Assembly (NCBI GenBank): GCA_002335605.1
Contig: BEDY01000009.1
Location: 1-64,000, forward strand
Direction: 5' to 3'
Origin: Prillingera fragicola
Taxonomy: Eukaryota; Basidiomycota; Tremellomycetes; Trichosporonales; Trichosporonaceae
Length of the DNA: 64,000 nt
Below the pieces are notes generated by a model. That model searched no databases. It saw only the letters and a list, made by a program, of their open reading frames with translations, and was not told the origin of the DNA. The translations under genes and the position numbers were made by a program. Every line of letters starts with the position of its first letter. Positions within the stretch are counted from its first letter, which is position 1. Positions 33,208 to 44,777 of the stretch are shown here, piece by piece.

Positions 33208-34402
33208 TCACGACGCCTCATCCTCAATTTCAAGCCCGCCGACCTTGAACACCTTGCCCTTCCTGTCCCCATAGTCACCGTGATCGTGATAATTCTTGAC
33301 CCGCTCCCGAACATATTCGAGGCCCTTGACCTCGGTTTTTTGGTTGCTGCTCTCTCCCTCTGGCGGAATGCGGCCCAGACGGCGTAGCAACGGACTCGGC
33401 GCAGGCTGGATATCCACCTCGTTCCCCGGTCGCACAAAGTAGAACAGCCCCTGTCTGAACTGGCCGGCCTGGTCCTCGGGCGGCCGCACCACACGGTGGG
33501 TAGTACTCTTCAAATACCCTGCGGACCAGAAATCCAGCGTGTCGCCGACATTACACACGATCCCCCCATCGACAGGCGGGACGTACTCCCATGCGCCCGT
33601 GGCGGTCTTGATCTGCAGGCCTGCGACGTCCTGTGACCACAGCAGGGTCAAGGAGCCGAAATCTGTGTGGGCGCGGGACCACGTGTTGTTGATCTTTGCA
33701 TCGTCTTCGACGGACCGCGGGTGGTAGCGCATGTACCGCAGATGATCCTCGGACGAGTCTTGGTACGCGTGCCGCTTGGAGAAGTAGTCTTCAGGGAGTT
33801 CGAGGATGATGCTGAAGAGTGTAAAGATTTTGGAGGCTAACGCGAGGGATTTCCGCGAAAAGGCTTCAATCTCGGTTCTGAATGGGTTGAAGAATGGGTG
33901 GAAAGGTTCACGCGAAAAGTCATCGTTGAACTTGGGAATGTTGAGAGTTTCGACATTGTCGAGCACGTCAGTCCCGTACACCTTCTTCTCGTGGGGCTGC
34001 CGTCAGGTATGCACTAGTGAGGGGTGCTTACAGGCTTGTAGCCAAAGTAGTTGCCATTGGCGAAATCGACCTGATACTTCTTGTCACTCTTGACTTCGGG
34101 GTCGAGGGCAAAGAACTGCTGCCCAATATCGTACTGTCGCTCAATCTCTGCCGCTTCAAAGCCCGTGTTGCGGATCGAGAAGAAGCCAGTTTTGTGCACC
34201 TGGTATCAGTTTTTGCACATCACAGAGGACGTACTGCCTCGCGCAGCTCTTCGGCGAGCTCTTCTTTCCCGCCTGGGAGATCATACTTGGCCATGTCAAG
34301 GACCACAATGTCTGCCCATGGCAGGTCCGCCGTGGTCTTGCTGGGGCGCTTCCACTTGGGGAGCGCCAGGGTGGACGGCTGTTGGGTGATGGCTACGGGC
34401 AT
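33208..34402 (-). CDS. 2-oxoglutarate/Fe(II) oxygenase, isopenicillin-N-synthase-like
   Basis: Exons 34402-34235, 34199-34032 and 33996-33208, with two 35-nt introns, give 374 aa. The N-terminal DIOX_N region (about 30-150) contains VHKTGFFSIRNTG. The double-stranded beta-helix core shows the iron triad His222-Thr-Asp224 in RAHTDFGSLTLL and His279 in STTHRVV, with Arg293 as the expected 2-oxoglutarate contact. Such fungal enzymes hydroxylate or demethylate small molecules; several act in nitrogen-compound or flavonoid-like oxidation. It is divergent from an allantoate-type transporter, which suggests that the substrate may be an imported nitrogenous compound; that is inference. Confidence 0.92.
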
Positions 34403-35094
34403 TGCAGGTCTGGTGTGGGTGTGTCAGAGTTGTCAGCCAGGCTCTGATAAGTAAGTCTGTGGCCCGTTACGGCGATGTCATCCGCCGTCGCGTGTGATCC
34501 AGCTCGTCATTTCGGTTTTGGTCTTTTGCCTCTTTGCACATGCCTTGCAGGCGCCGGCTTGGCTTCTTGGGCGCAGTTACGACGGACATGATGGTGGGCA
34601 TGCACTGTATAGTCTTGGCTGTTGCCTTGTGCGCTGAATGGAAGGTGGACCGACATGAGAGATGATGTAGAAAGTCAAGGTGGATGATTGCGCAATGAGT
34701 GAGTAGCAATGGCGCAATCTGATCCCGCTCGAAGTCGACGCAGTCGAAGAGGTAGCTTGTGGTGGAAACAGCTGCATGATCTGATCATCGTCCTCCTCTC
34801 ATTCGCTACCACTCTTTTTGTGAACCCAGTCTCAAGATATGAACAAGCGATTGACGTAAAGACACATTGTATGCTCATGTATTTACCCTGCAAGACGTAT
34901 AGTGTGCGTGCTCACATCTCCCTCCACCCAGTGTCAATCTTATCTCGGCCGCGGTCGTGTAAAGATCAAATCGTGGAATGATGAAATTACCATGCGGCTT
35001 TGACGGACTTTGTGGAGATGAACCAGACAAGTGACTTGAGACCTGTGGACTCATAAACTGCTGGCTGGCTTACAACTTACACCCAAAGCCCACA
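34403..35094. promoter_or_regulatory. Divergent promoter of the 2OG oxygenase and MFS genes
   Basis: The two genes share 692 bases. GATAAG occurs at 34446-34451 and its inverse CTTATC at 34939-34944, one near each gene. Such GATA-factor sites are expected for nitrogen-catabolite control, but two in this length is near chance. No gene is seen inside. Confidence 0.4.
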
Positions 35095-36579
35095 ATGACC
35101 TCCTCAACAGGCTCGTCTTTTGAGTCTCCCCGCTCAACCTCACCCAATGATCCCAAACCTACCTCCAACCCAGCGCTAGCCGCTGCTCACCGGCGTGTCG
35201 ATAAACGACTCTTGCTATGGTACGCTCTCGTCTACCTTATAATGCGCATCCACGTCTCCAACATTTCCAACACGGCCATCATGAACCTCGAGCAAGGGAC
35301 TGGCATCAAGAAACAGCTTGGCAACCTCACAGGAACCCAATGGGCTTGGGCATTGAGTATCTTCTACTACCCCTACATGTTCGCCGAGCCCGTCTCCACC
35401 CTTGCGTTAAAGTACTTTTCGCCCAACAAGTGGATGTCCCGCATCATGCTTACCTGGGGCGTTGTGTCAATGTGCCAGGGAGCGACACAAAACTATGCAG
35501 GCATCCTGGCCTGTCGCTTTTTCCTTGGCCTTGCAGAAGCAGGTTTCTACCCTGGTGTGCTGTACCATCTCAGCTTTTGGTACTCGCCCGACAAGCTCCC
35601 GATGCGCATCGCCTTCTTCTATGCGTGCGGCATGTTCTCGGGAACCATCAGTGGACTCCTCGCCTACGCCATCTCCTTCATGAACGGCGCAGCTGGGCTC
35701 GCAGGCTGGCGGTGGTTGTTTATTCTTGAAGGCATTCCGGCCATCATCTGTGGAGTCGTAACGCTCTTCTTCCTGCCCAACTACCCCGACACGGCCACCT
35801 TTCTCGACGACAACGAAAAGGGGCTCATTTTGTCCGACTTGCCTGTCGACGGCCCAACGCAGCACGGCAAGACATTCTCGTGGCCCCAGATCAAGGCCCT
35901 CGTGTCCGACCCAACCTTCATCCCGTTCACGCTCATCTGGATCACACACGGTATCGGCGGCTGGGGCATCTCGTTTGTGCTCCCCACGGTCATCTACGAT
36001 CTGGGCATCTCCAACACGGCCATCTCGCAAGTCATGACTATGCCACCTTTCACGCTGGTCTTTGTCATCTTGCTATCACTCGCATACTTTATTCACAAGG
36101 GAAAGCTCTCACCGTGGATTGCCGGACTCGGTGTCGAGCTCACCCAGATCGTCTGCTACGTGCTCCTCATCACCGTCAAGGCGCCAGTCGCAAAGTACAT
36201 TTTCGTCATGATCGCCACTGCCGCCAGTCAATCGTTTTTCCCAATCATCTGGCCGGAACGCATCCGCGCTACCCGCGGAACGAGCAGTGCAGGCATGGCA
36301 ATCGGGTTCACAAACGCGAGCTGTCAGCTCATGGGCATCGTCGGGCCCCAGATCTACAACGCAAAGTTTGGCCCAACGTACCGCGTCAGTTACTGTACTT
36401 CTATCGGCTTATTGGCGGGGACTGTCGCGAGCGTGGTGGCTGCATGGTACTTTATGCGCACCGGGGAGCGAAAGCGGCAGGAGAAGGCAGATGAAGTTCG
36501 GCGACTTGAAGCTGGGGACAGGACAGAGAACGTGCAAGCTGTGAGCTTTGAGGAGAAGGGTTCAGTGGAGAAGGTGTAG
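35095..36579 (+). CDS. MFS transporter, allantoate/anion:cation symporter (Dal5-like)
   Basis: Intronless, 494 aa. About twelve hydrophobic segments follow a Ser/Pro-rich cytosolic N-terminus of 45 residues. VDKRLLLWYALVYLIMRI at TM1, LGLAEAGFYPGVLYHLSFWY in TM4-5 and EGIPAIICG in TM6 are characteristic of the ACS family, which imports allantoate, nicotinate, pantothenate and similar carboxylates with protons. The short intracellular C-terminus is charged. It is divergent from the 2OG oxygenase. The exact substrate is not evident. Confidence 0.92.
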   Translation: MTSSTGSSFESPRSTSPNDPKPTSNPALAAAHRRVDKRLLLWYALVYLIMRIHVSNISNTAIMNLEQGTGIKKQLGNLTGTQWAWALSIFYYPYMFAEPVSTLALKYFSPNKWMSRIMLTWGVVSMCQGATQNYAGILACRFFLGLAEAGFYPGVLYHLSFWYSPDKLPMRIAFFYACGMFSGTISGLLAYAISFMNGAAGLAGWRWLFILEGIPAIICGVVTLFFLPNYPDTATFLDDNEKGLILSDLPVDGPTQHGKTFSWPQIKALVSDPTFIPFTLIWITHGIGGWGISFVLPTVIYDLGISNTAISQVMTMPPFTLVFVILLSLAYFIHKGKLSPWIAGLGVELTQIVCYVLLITVKAPVAKYIFVMIATAASQSFFPIIWPERIRATRGTSSAGMAIGFTNASCQLMGIVGPQIYNAKFGPTYRVSYCTSIGLLAGTVASVVAAWYFMRTGERKRQEKADEVRRLEAGDRTENVQAVSFEEKGSVEKV

Positions 36580-36657
36580 TCAGTGTATGCAGTAGGGGCT
36601 TTGCGGTACAACGTTCATTAACGTCAGACCAACCTGTTCCCAATATTCCCTTCATCG

Positions 36658-37467
36658 CTAAAGCTTTCCCTTTTGCGGCATCTGCGCCTTTTCCTCCGCC
36701 TTCATCCTCTTCTCGGCAGCCTGGAACGCCGGACGGGCACGCACACGGTCAATCCAGCCCTGGACACCGGGTCCCAGCTTGTGCGTCTTCGTGACAGCGC
36801 CAATGGAGTACCACATCATAAACTGCCGTCAGCCACACGTTGACCCAAGGCACTCACGTCTCCAACACCGAGCTTGTCGTTACCAGAGAACCACTTGTTG
36901 TGCTGCAAGAACTTTTCTGCCTCGTCCAGCGCCAACTGCGCATGCCTGTGACTCCAACCCTGGAGCCACTTGTCCATCGCTGCGGTCCCCTTTTGCGCAT
37001 CCTCGCTCTGCAGCGCCGGGTCAGACTTGAGTTCGTGGCGTCCCAGGCCGATAAAGCGTGCGGGCTGGATGAAGAGCATCATGGACGACTCGGAAAAGTA
37101 TCCCCAGAAAGTACTGTTGCTGCTTGGAGTCGACTCTGTGCCAGCAGAAGGAAACTTTGAGAGGAGGTCGGTGATGATTGCTCCCGACTCGGTGTACGTC
37201 TTGCCGTCAATGATGAGAGCGGGGGCCTGCCGTTAGTCTTACCAGCTGGAATGAGGCATACCTTGCTCAGGGGAGTGACTGCCTTGAGTGAAGTAGCATA
37301 GGCGCCCTTGGAGGGAAAGTAGTGCACGACAATATCATACTTGAGACCAAGCTCCTGGTGGGTGTCAGTGATCGCGCCCCGGGCGTGGAGCGTACCTCCA
37401 TGAGCCAGATGATGCGGTTGCCTCGCGAGAAGCGCAGGTGGTGAAGCACGAGCTTTGGTTGCGACAT
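36658..37467 (-). CDS. Glutathione S-transferase
   Basis: Four exons (37467-37396, 37354-37262, 37226-36858, 36822-36658) give 232 aa, the usual GST length. The thioredoxin-like N-terminal domain has LVLHHLRFSRGNRIIWLMEELGL split by the first intron, LSKAPALIIDG and YTESGAIITDLL, covering the glutathione site. The C-terminal all-alpha domain includes LGVGDFMMWYSI. The Ser in the RFSRGNR loop is the likely thiol-activating residue, placing it near fungal Ure2p/GTT1-like classes. It conjugates glutathione to electrophiles in the cytosol. The stop is only 78 bases from the end of the Dal5-like gene on the other strand. Confidence 0.92.
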
Positions 37468-38198
37468 TGCTGTAGAGGCGTTGTGCTCAACGATGATGAG
37501 AAGCCAAGATGGATAATGCTGCTGGCCAGCGGTGGTGGGTCTCTTGGCTGTGGGGATGCAACCGGGCCCACCACCACAGTGTTGCCGAAACCCGCGGTCA
37601 GAGCCGACACCTCGCTCAAGGCAAAGACTGTCGGCCACTCGGCGCGAATTCTGCTCCTGAAGAAGCACTTCTTCTGCCCTGTAGAACGAGGAGGCCGGTC
37701 TGAAATACCTCTGCAAGCCTGTGCATGTTGCTCATAGAGATTTGCAAGACGATGGACAAGTGGACGAGTGGAATCGGCATCCGGCGCCGGACTTGAGAGG
37801 GCCGATGCTACCTACCTATCCTGTCTCCAGCACTGTCTTGGGATAACCTTACCAAACATACATACTTCTGCGGAAAAGTACAAGATTGTACGCATGGTAT
37901 ATGTTTATACCCTCTCAGGTCAAGCATGCATGCGCCAGCAGCGGGACACTCTGATGACTGCATCATAATCGGTCACTGAACGTCAGGCACCGGATTCCGG
38001 CCCCGTTGTTCCGCTTCCATGGTCAACCCCGAGCACTCCTTGCACTTGTTCTCAATCTTCGACAAAGTCACCAACCCTTATACAACGGCTCTCTCATCAG
38101 CACTCTCACACCGGTGTATCAGTCAAACTCCGTGTATTCTGTTCTCTCTCGCCACCTCACTTCACGGCGTCCTGCAACCCCCAGCTCCGACCACAATC
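37468..38198. other. Divergent promoter of GST and N-acetyltransferase genes
   Basis: About 730 bases. An in-frame ATG at 38019 could extend the acetyltransferase by 60 residues, but that extension is not conserved-looking and is treated as leader. No other feature is recognised. Confidence 0.4.
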
Positions 38199-39080
38199 AT
38201 GACAGACAGGCTGGCCGAGCGCTACCTCGCGCGTTTGAACATCGAGGCGCCGACAACATTCGATCTCGCCACCCTCTCCGCTATCCTGGAAGCCCACCTC
38301 CGGGCCATTCCCTTTGAGAACGTCTCCTCCTTTACAGGCACCCCTGTCGACCTCACGCCAGAAGTGTGCTTTGCCAAGCTCCTCGAGCAAGGCCGCGGCG
38401 GCTACTGCATGGAGCACGCCGCGCTGTCCAACGCTGCACTCAAAGCCCTTGGATTCAAGTGCGAGCCATTCTTTGCCCGTGTCCTGTTTGGTCCAGAGGG
38501 CGACAGGCCTAGCCCGCAGACGCACTGCGGTGCCGTCGTCCACATTGACGACGAGACCTACATCTTTGACCCCGGATTTGGTCGTTTCGCCCCTTCGATC
38601 CCGGTCCGCACCACGAACCACCCGAGCGGCAAGGTGCAGGAGGGCAAATACATGACCTATCGCATGCGCACGGCCACCGATGCTGCGCCTGATGCCGGTG
38701 CCTCGCGTGTGGCCGAGGATGTCGAGCAGATTCTCGAGGCCAAGCTCGGAGATGACTGGATTGCGCTGTATGGCATCACCCGCCGGCCGGTTGTCGTCGA
38801 GGACATCATCCCGCTCAACTGGTACATCTCGACATACCCCAAGTCAATCTTCTTCCGGGCGTACATGGCCGCGACCTGGGACGGCGACAAACGCGTCACT
38901 GCATTCAACGGGCACTTTAAGAAGTCGGACGGGGCCAATGTGATCGAGGAGGCGGATGTTGCCAGTGAAGAGGACTGCAGGCGCTGGTTGGTGGAGGAGA
39001 TGGGTCTCCATTTGGATGGGTCCCAGGTTAAAAGGTTCTGGGAGAAGATCCAGGCAGTCAACGCAGCTGCAGCCAACTAG
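38199..39080 (+). CDS. Arylamine N-acetyltransferase (NAT)
   Basis: Intronless from ATG 38199, 293 aa, standard NAT length. The Cys-His-Asp triad is present: Cys70 in RGGYCMEH, His109 in QTHCGAVVH and Asp124 in IFDPGFGRF. The PFENVS motif is at 38-43. It transfers acetyl or another acyl group from CoA to arylamines or hydrazines in the cytosol. Fungal NATs can use malonyl-CoA and detoxify plant or bacterial arylamines. It is flanked by a GST and MFS pumps, consistent with a detoxification role. Codon use matches its neighbours, so there is no sign of recent transfer. Confidence 0.93.
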   Translation: MTDRLAERYLARLNIEAPTTFDLATLSAILEAHLRAIPFENVSSFTGTPVDLTPEVCFAKLLEQGRGGYCMEHAALSNAALKALGFKCEPFFARVLFGPEGDRPSPQTHCGAVVHIDDETYIFDPGFGRFAPSIPVRTTNHPSGKVQEGKYMTYRMRTATDAAPDAGASRVAEDVEQILEAKLGDDWIALYGITRRPVVVEDIIPLNWYISTYPKSIFFRAYMAATWDGDKRVTAFNGHFKKSDGANVIEEADVASEEDCRRWLVEEMGLHLDGSQVKRFWEKIQAVNAAAAN

Positions 39081-39200
39081 AGCGATATGGATACAGTAAG
39101 ATGTGCCTTCTACTGACCGGCGTCGCGCCTCATCCAGAAAACAGTTGATTCATCCCATTGTTACACTTCTGATCCCTAACCCTCACTCTCCACTCATCCA

Positions 39201-40823
39201 CTAGCAGCTGTAACGGAAGTGAATGTTCTCCATGTCGGTCAAGTCCTGCTCGCCGGCAATCTTGTTCCCGATCACGGCATCCTCGGCCGTGAGACCTTGG
39301 GCGGCACACAGAGCGTCGCGCTTCTTGTTCACCTTGATGCAGTAAACCCACCACACGACGAGCAAGATGCCGTACAAGATCATGGCGACGGCGACGCCGG
39401 TGAGACCCTTTAGGTAACGAGGTGGGTCTTTGAAGATCTGTGATCCAACAATGTTGCCTGCCGAGTATGTGACCAGCGATGAGCCCGCAAAGAACGACTT
39501 TTTGGTACGCCCAGCGACGTTGACCGACATGAGCGGCCAGACCATGAAGAGCGCCGTAGCAAACGGGAGCGTGAACATGAACACGCCCCAGCGGGTCCAC
39601 TTGTCGGTGCTGTCGGGGCAGAGGCCACAGAACAGGAAGCTGGCGCAAGCGAGAGCAGTGATGAAGATGGCCCAAGGGAAGCGCGTGTTGGGCCAGTACT
39701 GCACGCAAAGGCCAGGGCCGATGACAAAGAAGAACGCAACCGTCTGGGCAGGCATGAAGTACAGGATCGACTCGAGGGGCGTGAACCCGAATCCGACATA
39801 AATGAGCTGGTTGAAGGCTAGGAGACCGCCGTTGGGGATCATGACGAGGAAGTTGAACAGCAGTGCAATGTAGTATTGCGGGTCACGGAAACACTCCTTG
39901 ACATGTCCCCAGTTCCAGGGAGCGACCTCGGCGCCACCAGTGCCGTTTCCCGCGACACGCGCGTGGGCAATCTTCTTCTCGCGCTTGGACAGCCACCACA
40001 CCTCGGAAGGAGTGCCGATCATGAACCAGTCGATGATGCCGACAAAGACGGTTAGACCGCCGAGGAACAGCTGGATGACACGCCAGGCTGCGAGACCACC
40101 ATGCTTTTGTACGTGACTCGCGAGAGCGTAGATGACGATCGCAGCGAACATGCCGAACAGCTGGTTCATCGAGTAGTACAGGCACTGCCTGAAGGTCTGC
40201 TCTTTGCGGAGGAACCACGAGGCAGTCAGGATGGCGAAACCAGGGATAACGACCGATTCGAAGATGGCAATAAGAACGCGGACAACCATGAGCTGAGCGT
40301 AGTTGTTGCAGGCACCCAGACACATGACGCAGGCACCCCAGAGAATGACAAAGACTGAGAGACCCTTGCCGATGGGGAAGTGTTGGAGCACCCAGGAGAA
40401 GGGAATTTGGGCAGCGGCAAAGGCGACGACTGCAGTGTTAGTTGGCGGTAAGAACGGAGTGGCTTACAGAACAGGGTGGTCAGGTTGGCATACTCTTGGT
40501 TGGAGAGGCCGGTGTCCTGCTTGAGACCCTGGGGCTGTTAGGTTTGGACGCCCAAGTTATGAGGAGGATTCACTCACAAAAATGACAGCACTGGAAAGCG
40601 ACTGCTTATCCGCAAACTGAATACCAAACGTGATCATGAGGAGAGGCATGAGGATAAAATCGATACGACGGCGGACGGCATTGTACTCCTCCTCTGTAAA
40701 TTCGTCCTCAAGCGAGTGGCCACCTTCGACATCCTCCTTGATATCATCGTTGACCGGAGTGACAACGATGTCGGTTTGCTCCTTGTTTTCGAGCTCGGCT
40801 ACGCCTTGATAAGGAGAGATCAT
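39201..40823 (-). CDS. MFS transporter, ACS family
   Basis: Exons 40823-40578, 40528-40468 and 40429-39201 give 511 aa; the first acceptor could also lie six bases further upstream. The acidic N-terminus of about 50 residues contains EDEFTEEEYNAVRRRID. Twelve hydrophobic segments follow, with FGIQFADKQSLSSAVIFGL at TM1, the family's usual opening, and RVLIAIFESVVIPGF in TM4. The C-terminus ends in a charged tail with DMENIHFRYSC. It resembles allantoate/quinate-type permeases; the substrate is unknown. It is convergent with the acetyltransferase (120 bases) and divergent from the amidase. Confidence 0.9.
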
Positions 40824-41717
40824 TGTTGCGTGTGTCGACGCAAAAATGCTGCTGATGAGGCCTACAAGTCGTTGGATCCGAGTTTAAGTACCAACAAATG
40901 CCATCAAGTGGCGTTATCGCGTCCGCGACGTCCGGCCCCGCATTTGCAAACAGTGGGTCCCCAGACCGCAACTTCCCCGGGGCCGGGATGTTTCTAGGAG
41001 CTCCACAGATGTTGATTGCAAGAAACGGTTCCATATGGTCGAACACAGGAAGCAGAGAGACTCGTGAGGAGGATTCAGGAGGATTACAGGATATTGCGGA
41101 TGTGCGGATGTTCGAGTTCCTGCTGTACCACAATCGACGCTGCTGACCAGCACGGCCCTTGACGCGGCTCTGTTATCATGTGACGTGCAATGTTGTCAGC
41201 ATGCATTACCCATTGATTGTGGTCATGAGTATGTAGAGATGTACGCAGTGAAGCGTCGGGAATGGCGGAGGCATGGTGCGGCGTATGGACCCAAAGTTCA
41301 CAGCAGTTGGGAGTGGGCGGTTTGTCACATGCACGCCAGTATCTGCAACGGCCTCACGGCGCCGGACATCGGCCAAGCGCGCTTTCTGAGATGATCGGCT
41401 ACTTGCTATCTGTGACAATTAAGCGATCACACAACGTAGATGATGAGAGCGTCAACAGGTCCAGAGCATCGCTCGTCACCGAGAAGTGGCGGGCTATACT
41501 TCCCAACATCCGTCAAAGTCAAATGGTGTTGGTTTCCCGGCTCCGCATTCTCCACAGCAGTGCCAGTGGGCATTGGCAGTGAGTACAACAAGTGGGCAGA
41601 GCGCAACATACGTCGTCCACTGATGTACAGGATGTTGGTGTTCTTCCCCACACTCCACAATGCACGCATAAAGGGGACCCACACTCACAAGTGACATCCT
41701 CCACAAGCACGACAACA
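40824..41717. promoter_or_regulatory. Divergent promoter of MFS transporter and amidase
   Basis: About 900 bases. TGATAA-type GATA sites (inverse TTATCA at 41173 and inverse CTATCT at 41406) are present but not above chance. The final 30 bases before the amidase ATG are C/A-rich (CACAAGCACGACAACA). No gene is seen. Confidence 0.4.
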
Positions 41718-43448
41718 ATGACAATCGACACATCTCCAACCACCTGGCAAGCCGTCTCGGCAGCAAAGCTTGCAGCCCGCGACGCTCTCATCCCCGAAGC
41801 TTGGCGCCTCACAAAGCTGCCCGATGTCAAGAACGTGACCGACATTCCACGCACCTGCGGGATCCTCACCGCGACCGAGATTGAAATCACCGAGCCCCCC
41901 GCCACAACGCTCGTGCAGCGCATGCTGGCGCGTGAGCTCACTTCGGTGGCAGTCACGACAGCATTCTGTAAACGGGCCGCGATTGCATGCCAGGTCACCA
42001 ACTGCCTCTCCGAGATCTTCTTCGAGGACGCTCTCCGTGACGCCGCAGCCATTGACGCGGCTTACGCTCGCGACTCCACCCCTGCTGGGCCGCTGCACGG
42101 CCTCCCCATCTCGCTCAAGGACAATATGAGCATCAAGGGATACGACAGCGCCATTGGGTTTGTGAATTCAGCCAACCAACCAGCCGCCGCCGACTGCTAC
42201 CTCGCGACAGTGTTCAAGCAGGCCGGCGGTGTACTGTTCTGCAAAACCACGGTGCCGACAGCAATGATGCTGGCCGAGACCTACTCAAACCTGATGGGCT
42301 ACACCCCCTGCCCGTTTAACACGGACATGCTGGCCGGCGGTTCCTCTGGCGGCGAAGGCGTGCTGCTCGCCATGCGCGGCTCGCCGCTAGGGAACGGAAC
42401 AGACATTGGCGGCTCCATCCGCGTTCCTGCCGCCATCAACGGGATCTACGGCCTGAAACCTTCTGCGGGCCGCTGGTCCCTCCGTGGCATGAAGTCTGGC
42501 ATGGCGGGCCAGGAAGCCGTGCGCGGCGTGCTGGGGCCCATGGCGCATGATCTCGACGCGATCGAGCTGTGGTGCAGAGTCGTGCTCGCCGCCAAGCCAT
42601 GGGACGTCGATCCGATGTGTTACAACCTGCCCTGGAAGGAGGTCGAACTGCCCGGCAAGCTGTGCTTTGGTTCGTCCCTCACGTATATGAAGAGCTAATG
42701 AGCAGGCATCATGTACGACGACATTGTCGCGCCTACACCAGCGGTAGCCCGCGCCCTGCGCGAGACGGCCGCGGCACTGACGGCCGCCGGGCACAGCGTC
42801 CTCGAGTTCCCGGCATACAACCCTGCAGACGCCTCTCAGATCCTTATGGGTCTCCTTGGCGGAGACGGCGGCAAGGCCATCGGTTCTCTGCTACAGGGGG
42901 AGACGGACGAGCTGACCGAGCCGTGGCCCGTGGGGATGAAGAAGTGGGAAGCTGTCAGCGCATCCGACACGCCGCCTCCTTCGGCCACGGATCTGTGGGC
43001 TCTCCAGGCCAGGAAACAGGTGCACAACACTGCAATCCTCGACCAATGGATGGCCACGGCGCAGCACACTGGTACTGGCCGGCCGGTCGACGGTGTCATC
43101 TCCTGCGTGTACGCGTACCCTACGGCGCCGCGGTATGCCCAAGAATATCTCATCAGTACGGGCATGTGGAATCTCGCAGACTTGACGAGCCTTGCGTTCC
43201 CTGCTGGATTTGTAAAGCGCACCGACGTAAAGTCTGGGAGCGAGCCGATGCGAAACGAGCAGGAGAAGCGTGTTTGGGATAACTGTGAGTTGGCAAATTT
43301 CAGTGCACGACTAACAGCAGACGACGCCGAGGCTCTCGAGGGCTGTCCAGTTGGGTTGCAGGTCGCTTCACCCAAGCACCAGGAGGAGCTTGCCATCAAG
43401 CTCGGCCGGGTGATCACCACCGCGAGGGAGAACCATGTCGCGAAATAG
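41718..43448 (+). CDS. Amidase (amidase-signature family, acetamidase-like)
   Basis: Exons 41718-42669, 42706-43284 and 43321-43448 give 552 aa with two 36-nt introns; the first donor is the weaker GTTCGT. The Ser-cisSer-Lys triad is clear: Lys134 in GLPISLKDN, Ser209/210 in AGGSSGGEG and the nucleophile Ser233 in TDIGGSIRVP. Splicing of the last intron restores WDNYDAEALEGCPVGLQV, the normal C-terminal motif. It hydrolyses carboxamides to acid and ammonia in the cytosol and can provide nitrogen from acetamide-like or aryl amides. It is paired with the divergent MFS transporter. Confidence 0.93.
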
Positions 43449-43521
43449 TGTCAATTGTAGAAGTTAATGTCCATGTATGGGCAGCTGTCGCCCGTCCGAG
43501 CACTTCTTACATCCTCGCAAT

Positions 43522-44777
43522 CTACATACCACCCTCCATGACCTGCGCGACCTGAACAGTGGTAACGGCAGTGAGAGCGACGGAAGCAGCAGTCCAGATC
43601 CAGCCACGGTAAAGCGAGCCAAGGCCCTCCTCGTTGTAGATGGTAGTGATGGCGTCCCAGATACCAGCGTAGCGGGCACGCTTACGGATGTTGACAACGT
43701 CCTCGTTGGTCTTGGAAGCGCGGGGGAAGCCGGCGCCAATCTCCTCGGAGGCGACGGCGCCCTTCTCGCCAATGGTCTCGGCGTCGGCGTCGGGCTGGGC
43801 GGCAATCTTGGCGATAGCAACGGTGAGGGGCACAACCCAGGCGGTGGCGAGGAGGTGGAGAAGAATATAGACGGGCGCGTGAAGTTCGACGGGGACGACC
43901 TGGGTGATGGTAAAGTACCTGATGGCAGGGTCGTTGGGGGGCAGCGAGAGGGGGAGAGTGAGCGCGGTGAGGGTCCACTGGGCAAACGACATGGCAATAG
44001 TGCCGGTCAGGAGTCCAGGGGCGAGCCAAATGCGCCAGGGGGCGGCGCGCTCGCGAGAAGACATGAGCGACTTGAAACCGTCAACCGAGAAGGGAATGTC
44101 CTTGGGCGACGAGAAGAGACGGGCCCAGAGAACGGTAGCGGGGATCGAGGCGACAGCGAGACCGACACGTGAGAGGATGCCCATGGCGATCTGGGCGCCG
44201 GCGTCAAGCGACGAAAGCCACATGGACAGACGGGTGAGGTGGTCGGGCATGATGGTACCAGGTGTGCCGTCCTCGTTGGGAGGAGCGTAGAGAGCACCGG
44301 AGGACAGGAGGTATGCAAGGTAACCGGCAGTGGGAAGAGTGCCGACGACGGTCTGCATGCCGGCAGCGAAGAAGCCTAGACGTTAGCATGTCTATGCCGA
44401 GTTGTTCACTGCAGAGCACTCACCCTTGAAGATACCAGAGAAGCCATCAAGGTCGTAGGTGCGCTTGAAGGTAGCAATAAGACCGCTCAGGGGGTTCCTG
44501 CTCGTCAGCGCCTGCACCTACCTCGCCACTCTGGCAGGCTCAACAGTACTTACTCCCTAACACGGCCCGACTTGGAGACCGGGTTGAACGTCGTGCGCAT
44601 ACGCGTAAGCGCACCCTGGAAAGGAATGTTGAACATTGAGCTGATGGCAGGGTTGACAATCATCATGCCCAGGCCGACGAGAGCGTTGGCGTTGAGCATG
44701 TTGGGCGGGGGGGCCTGCACGACCGCCGGCTGCGGTGGTGGCATGGGGGGTAGGGGTGCTCCCAGTGCTGGGTTCAT
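43522..44777 (-). CDS. Mitochondrial-carrier-like (SLC25-type) membrane protein
   Basis: Exons 44777-44554, 44497-44424 and 44375-43522 give 383 aa. A Pro-rich N-terminus of about 25 residues precedes a body with several hydrophobic segments. The repeat pattern of mitochondrial carriers is recognisable: NIPFQGALTRMRT near residue 50, DLDGFSGIFKGF near 90 and NEEGLGSLYRGW near 360. The usual PxD/ExxR signatures are degraded, as in atypical carriers of the outer membrane. The transported solute is unknown. It is convergent with the amidase, with 73 bases between stops. Confidence 0.75.

Noticed and set aside
38019..38198. 60-residue N-terminal extension of the acetyltransferase
   Set aside because: The NAT fold begins at the ATG at 38199 and the catalytic Cys then falls at residue 70 as usual; the extension looks like leader sequence.
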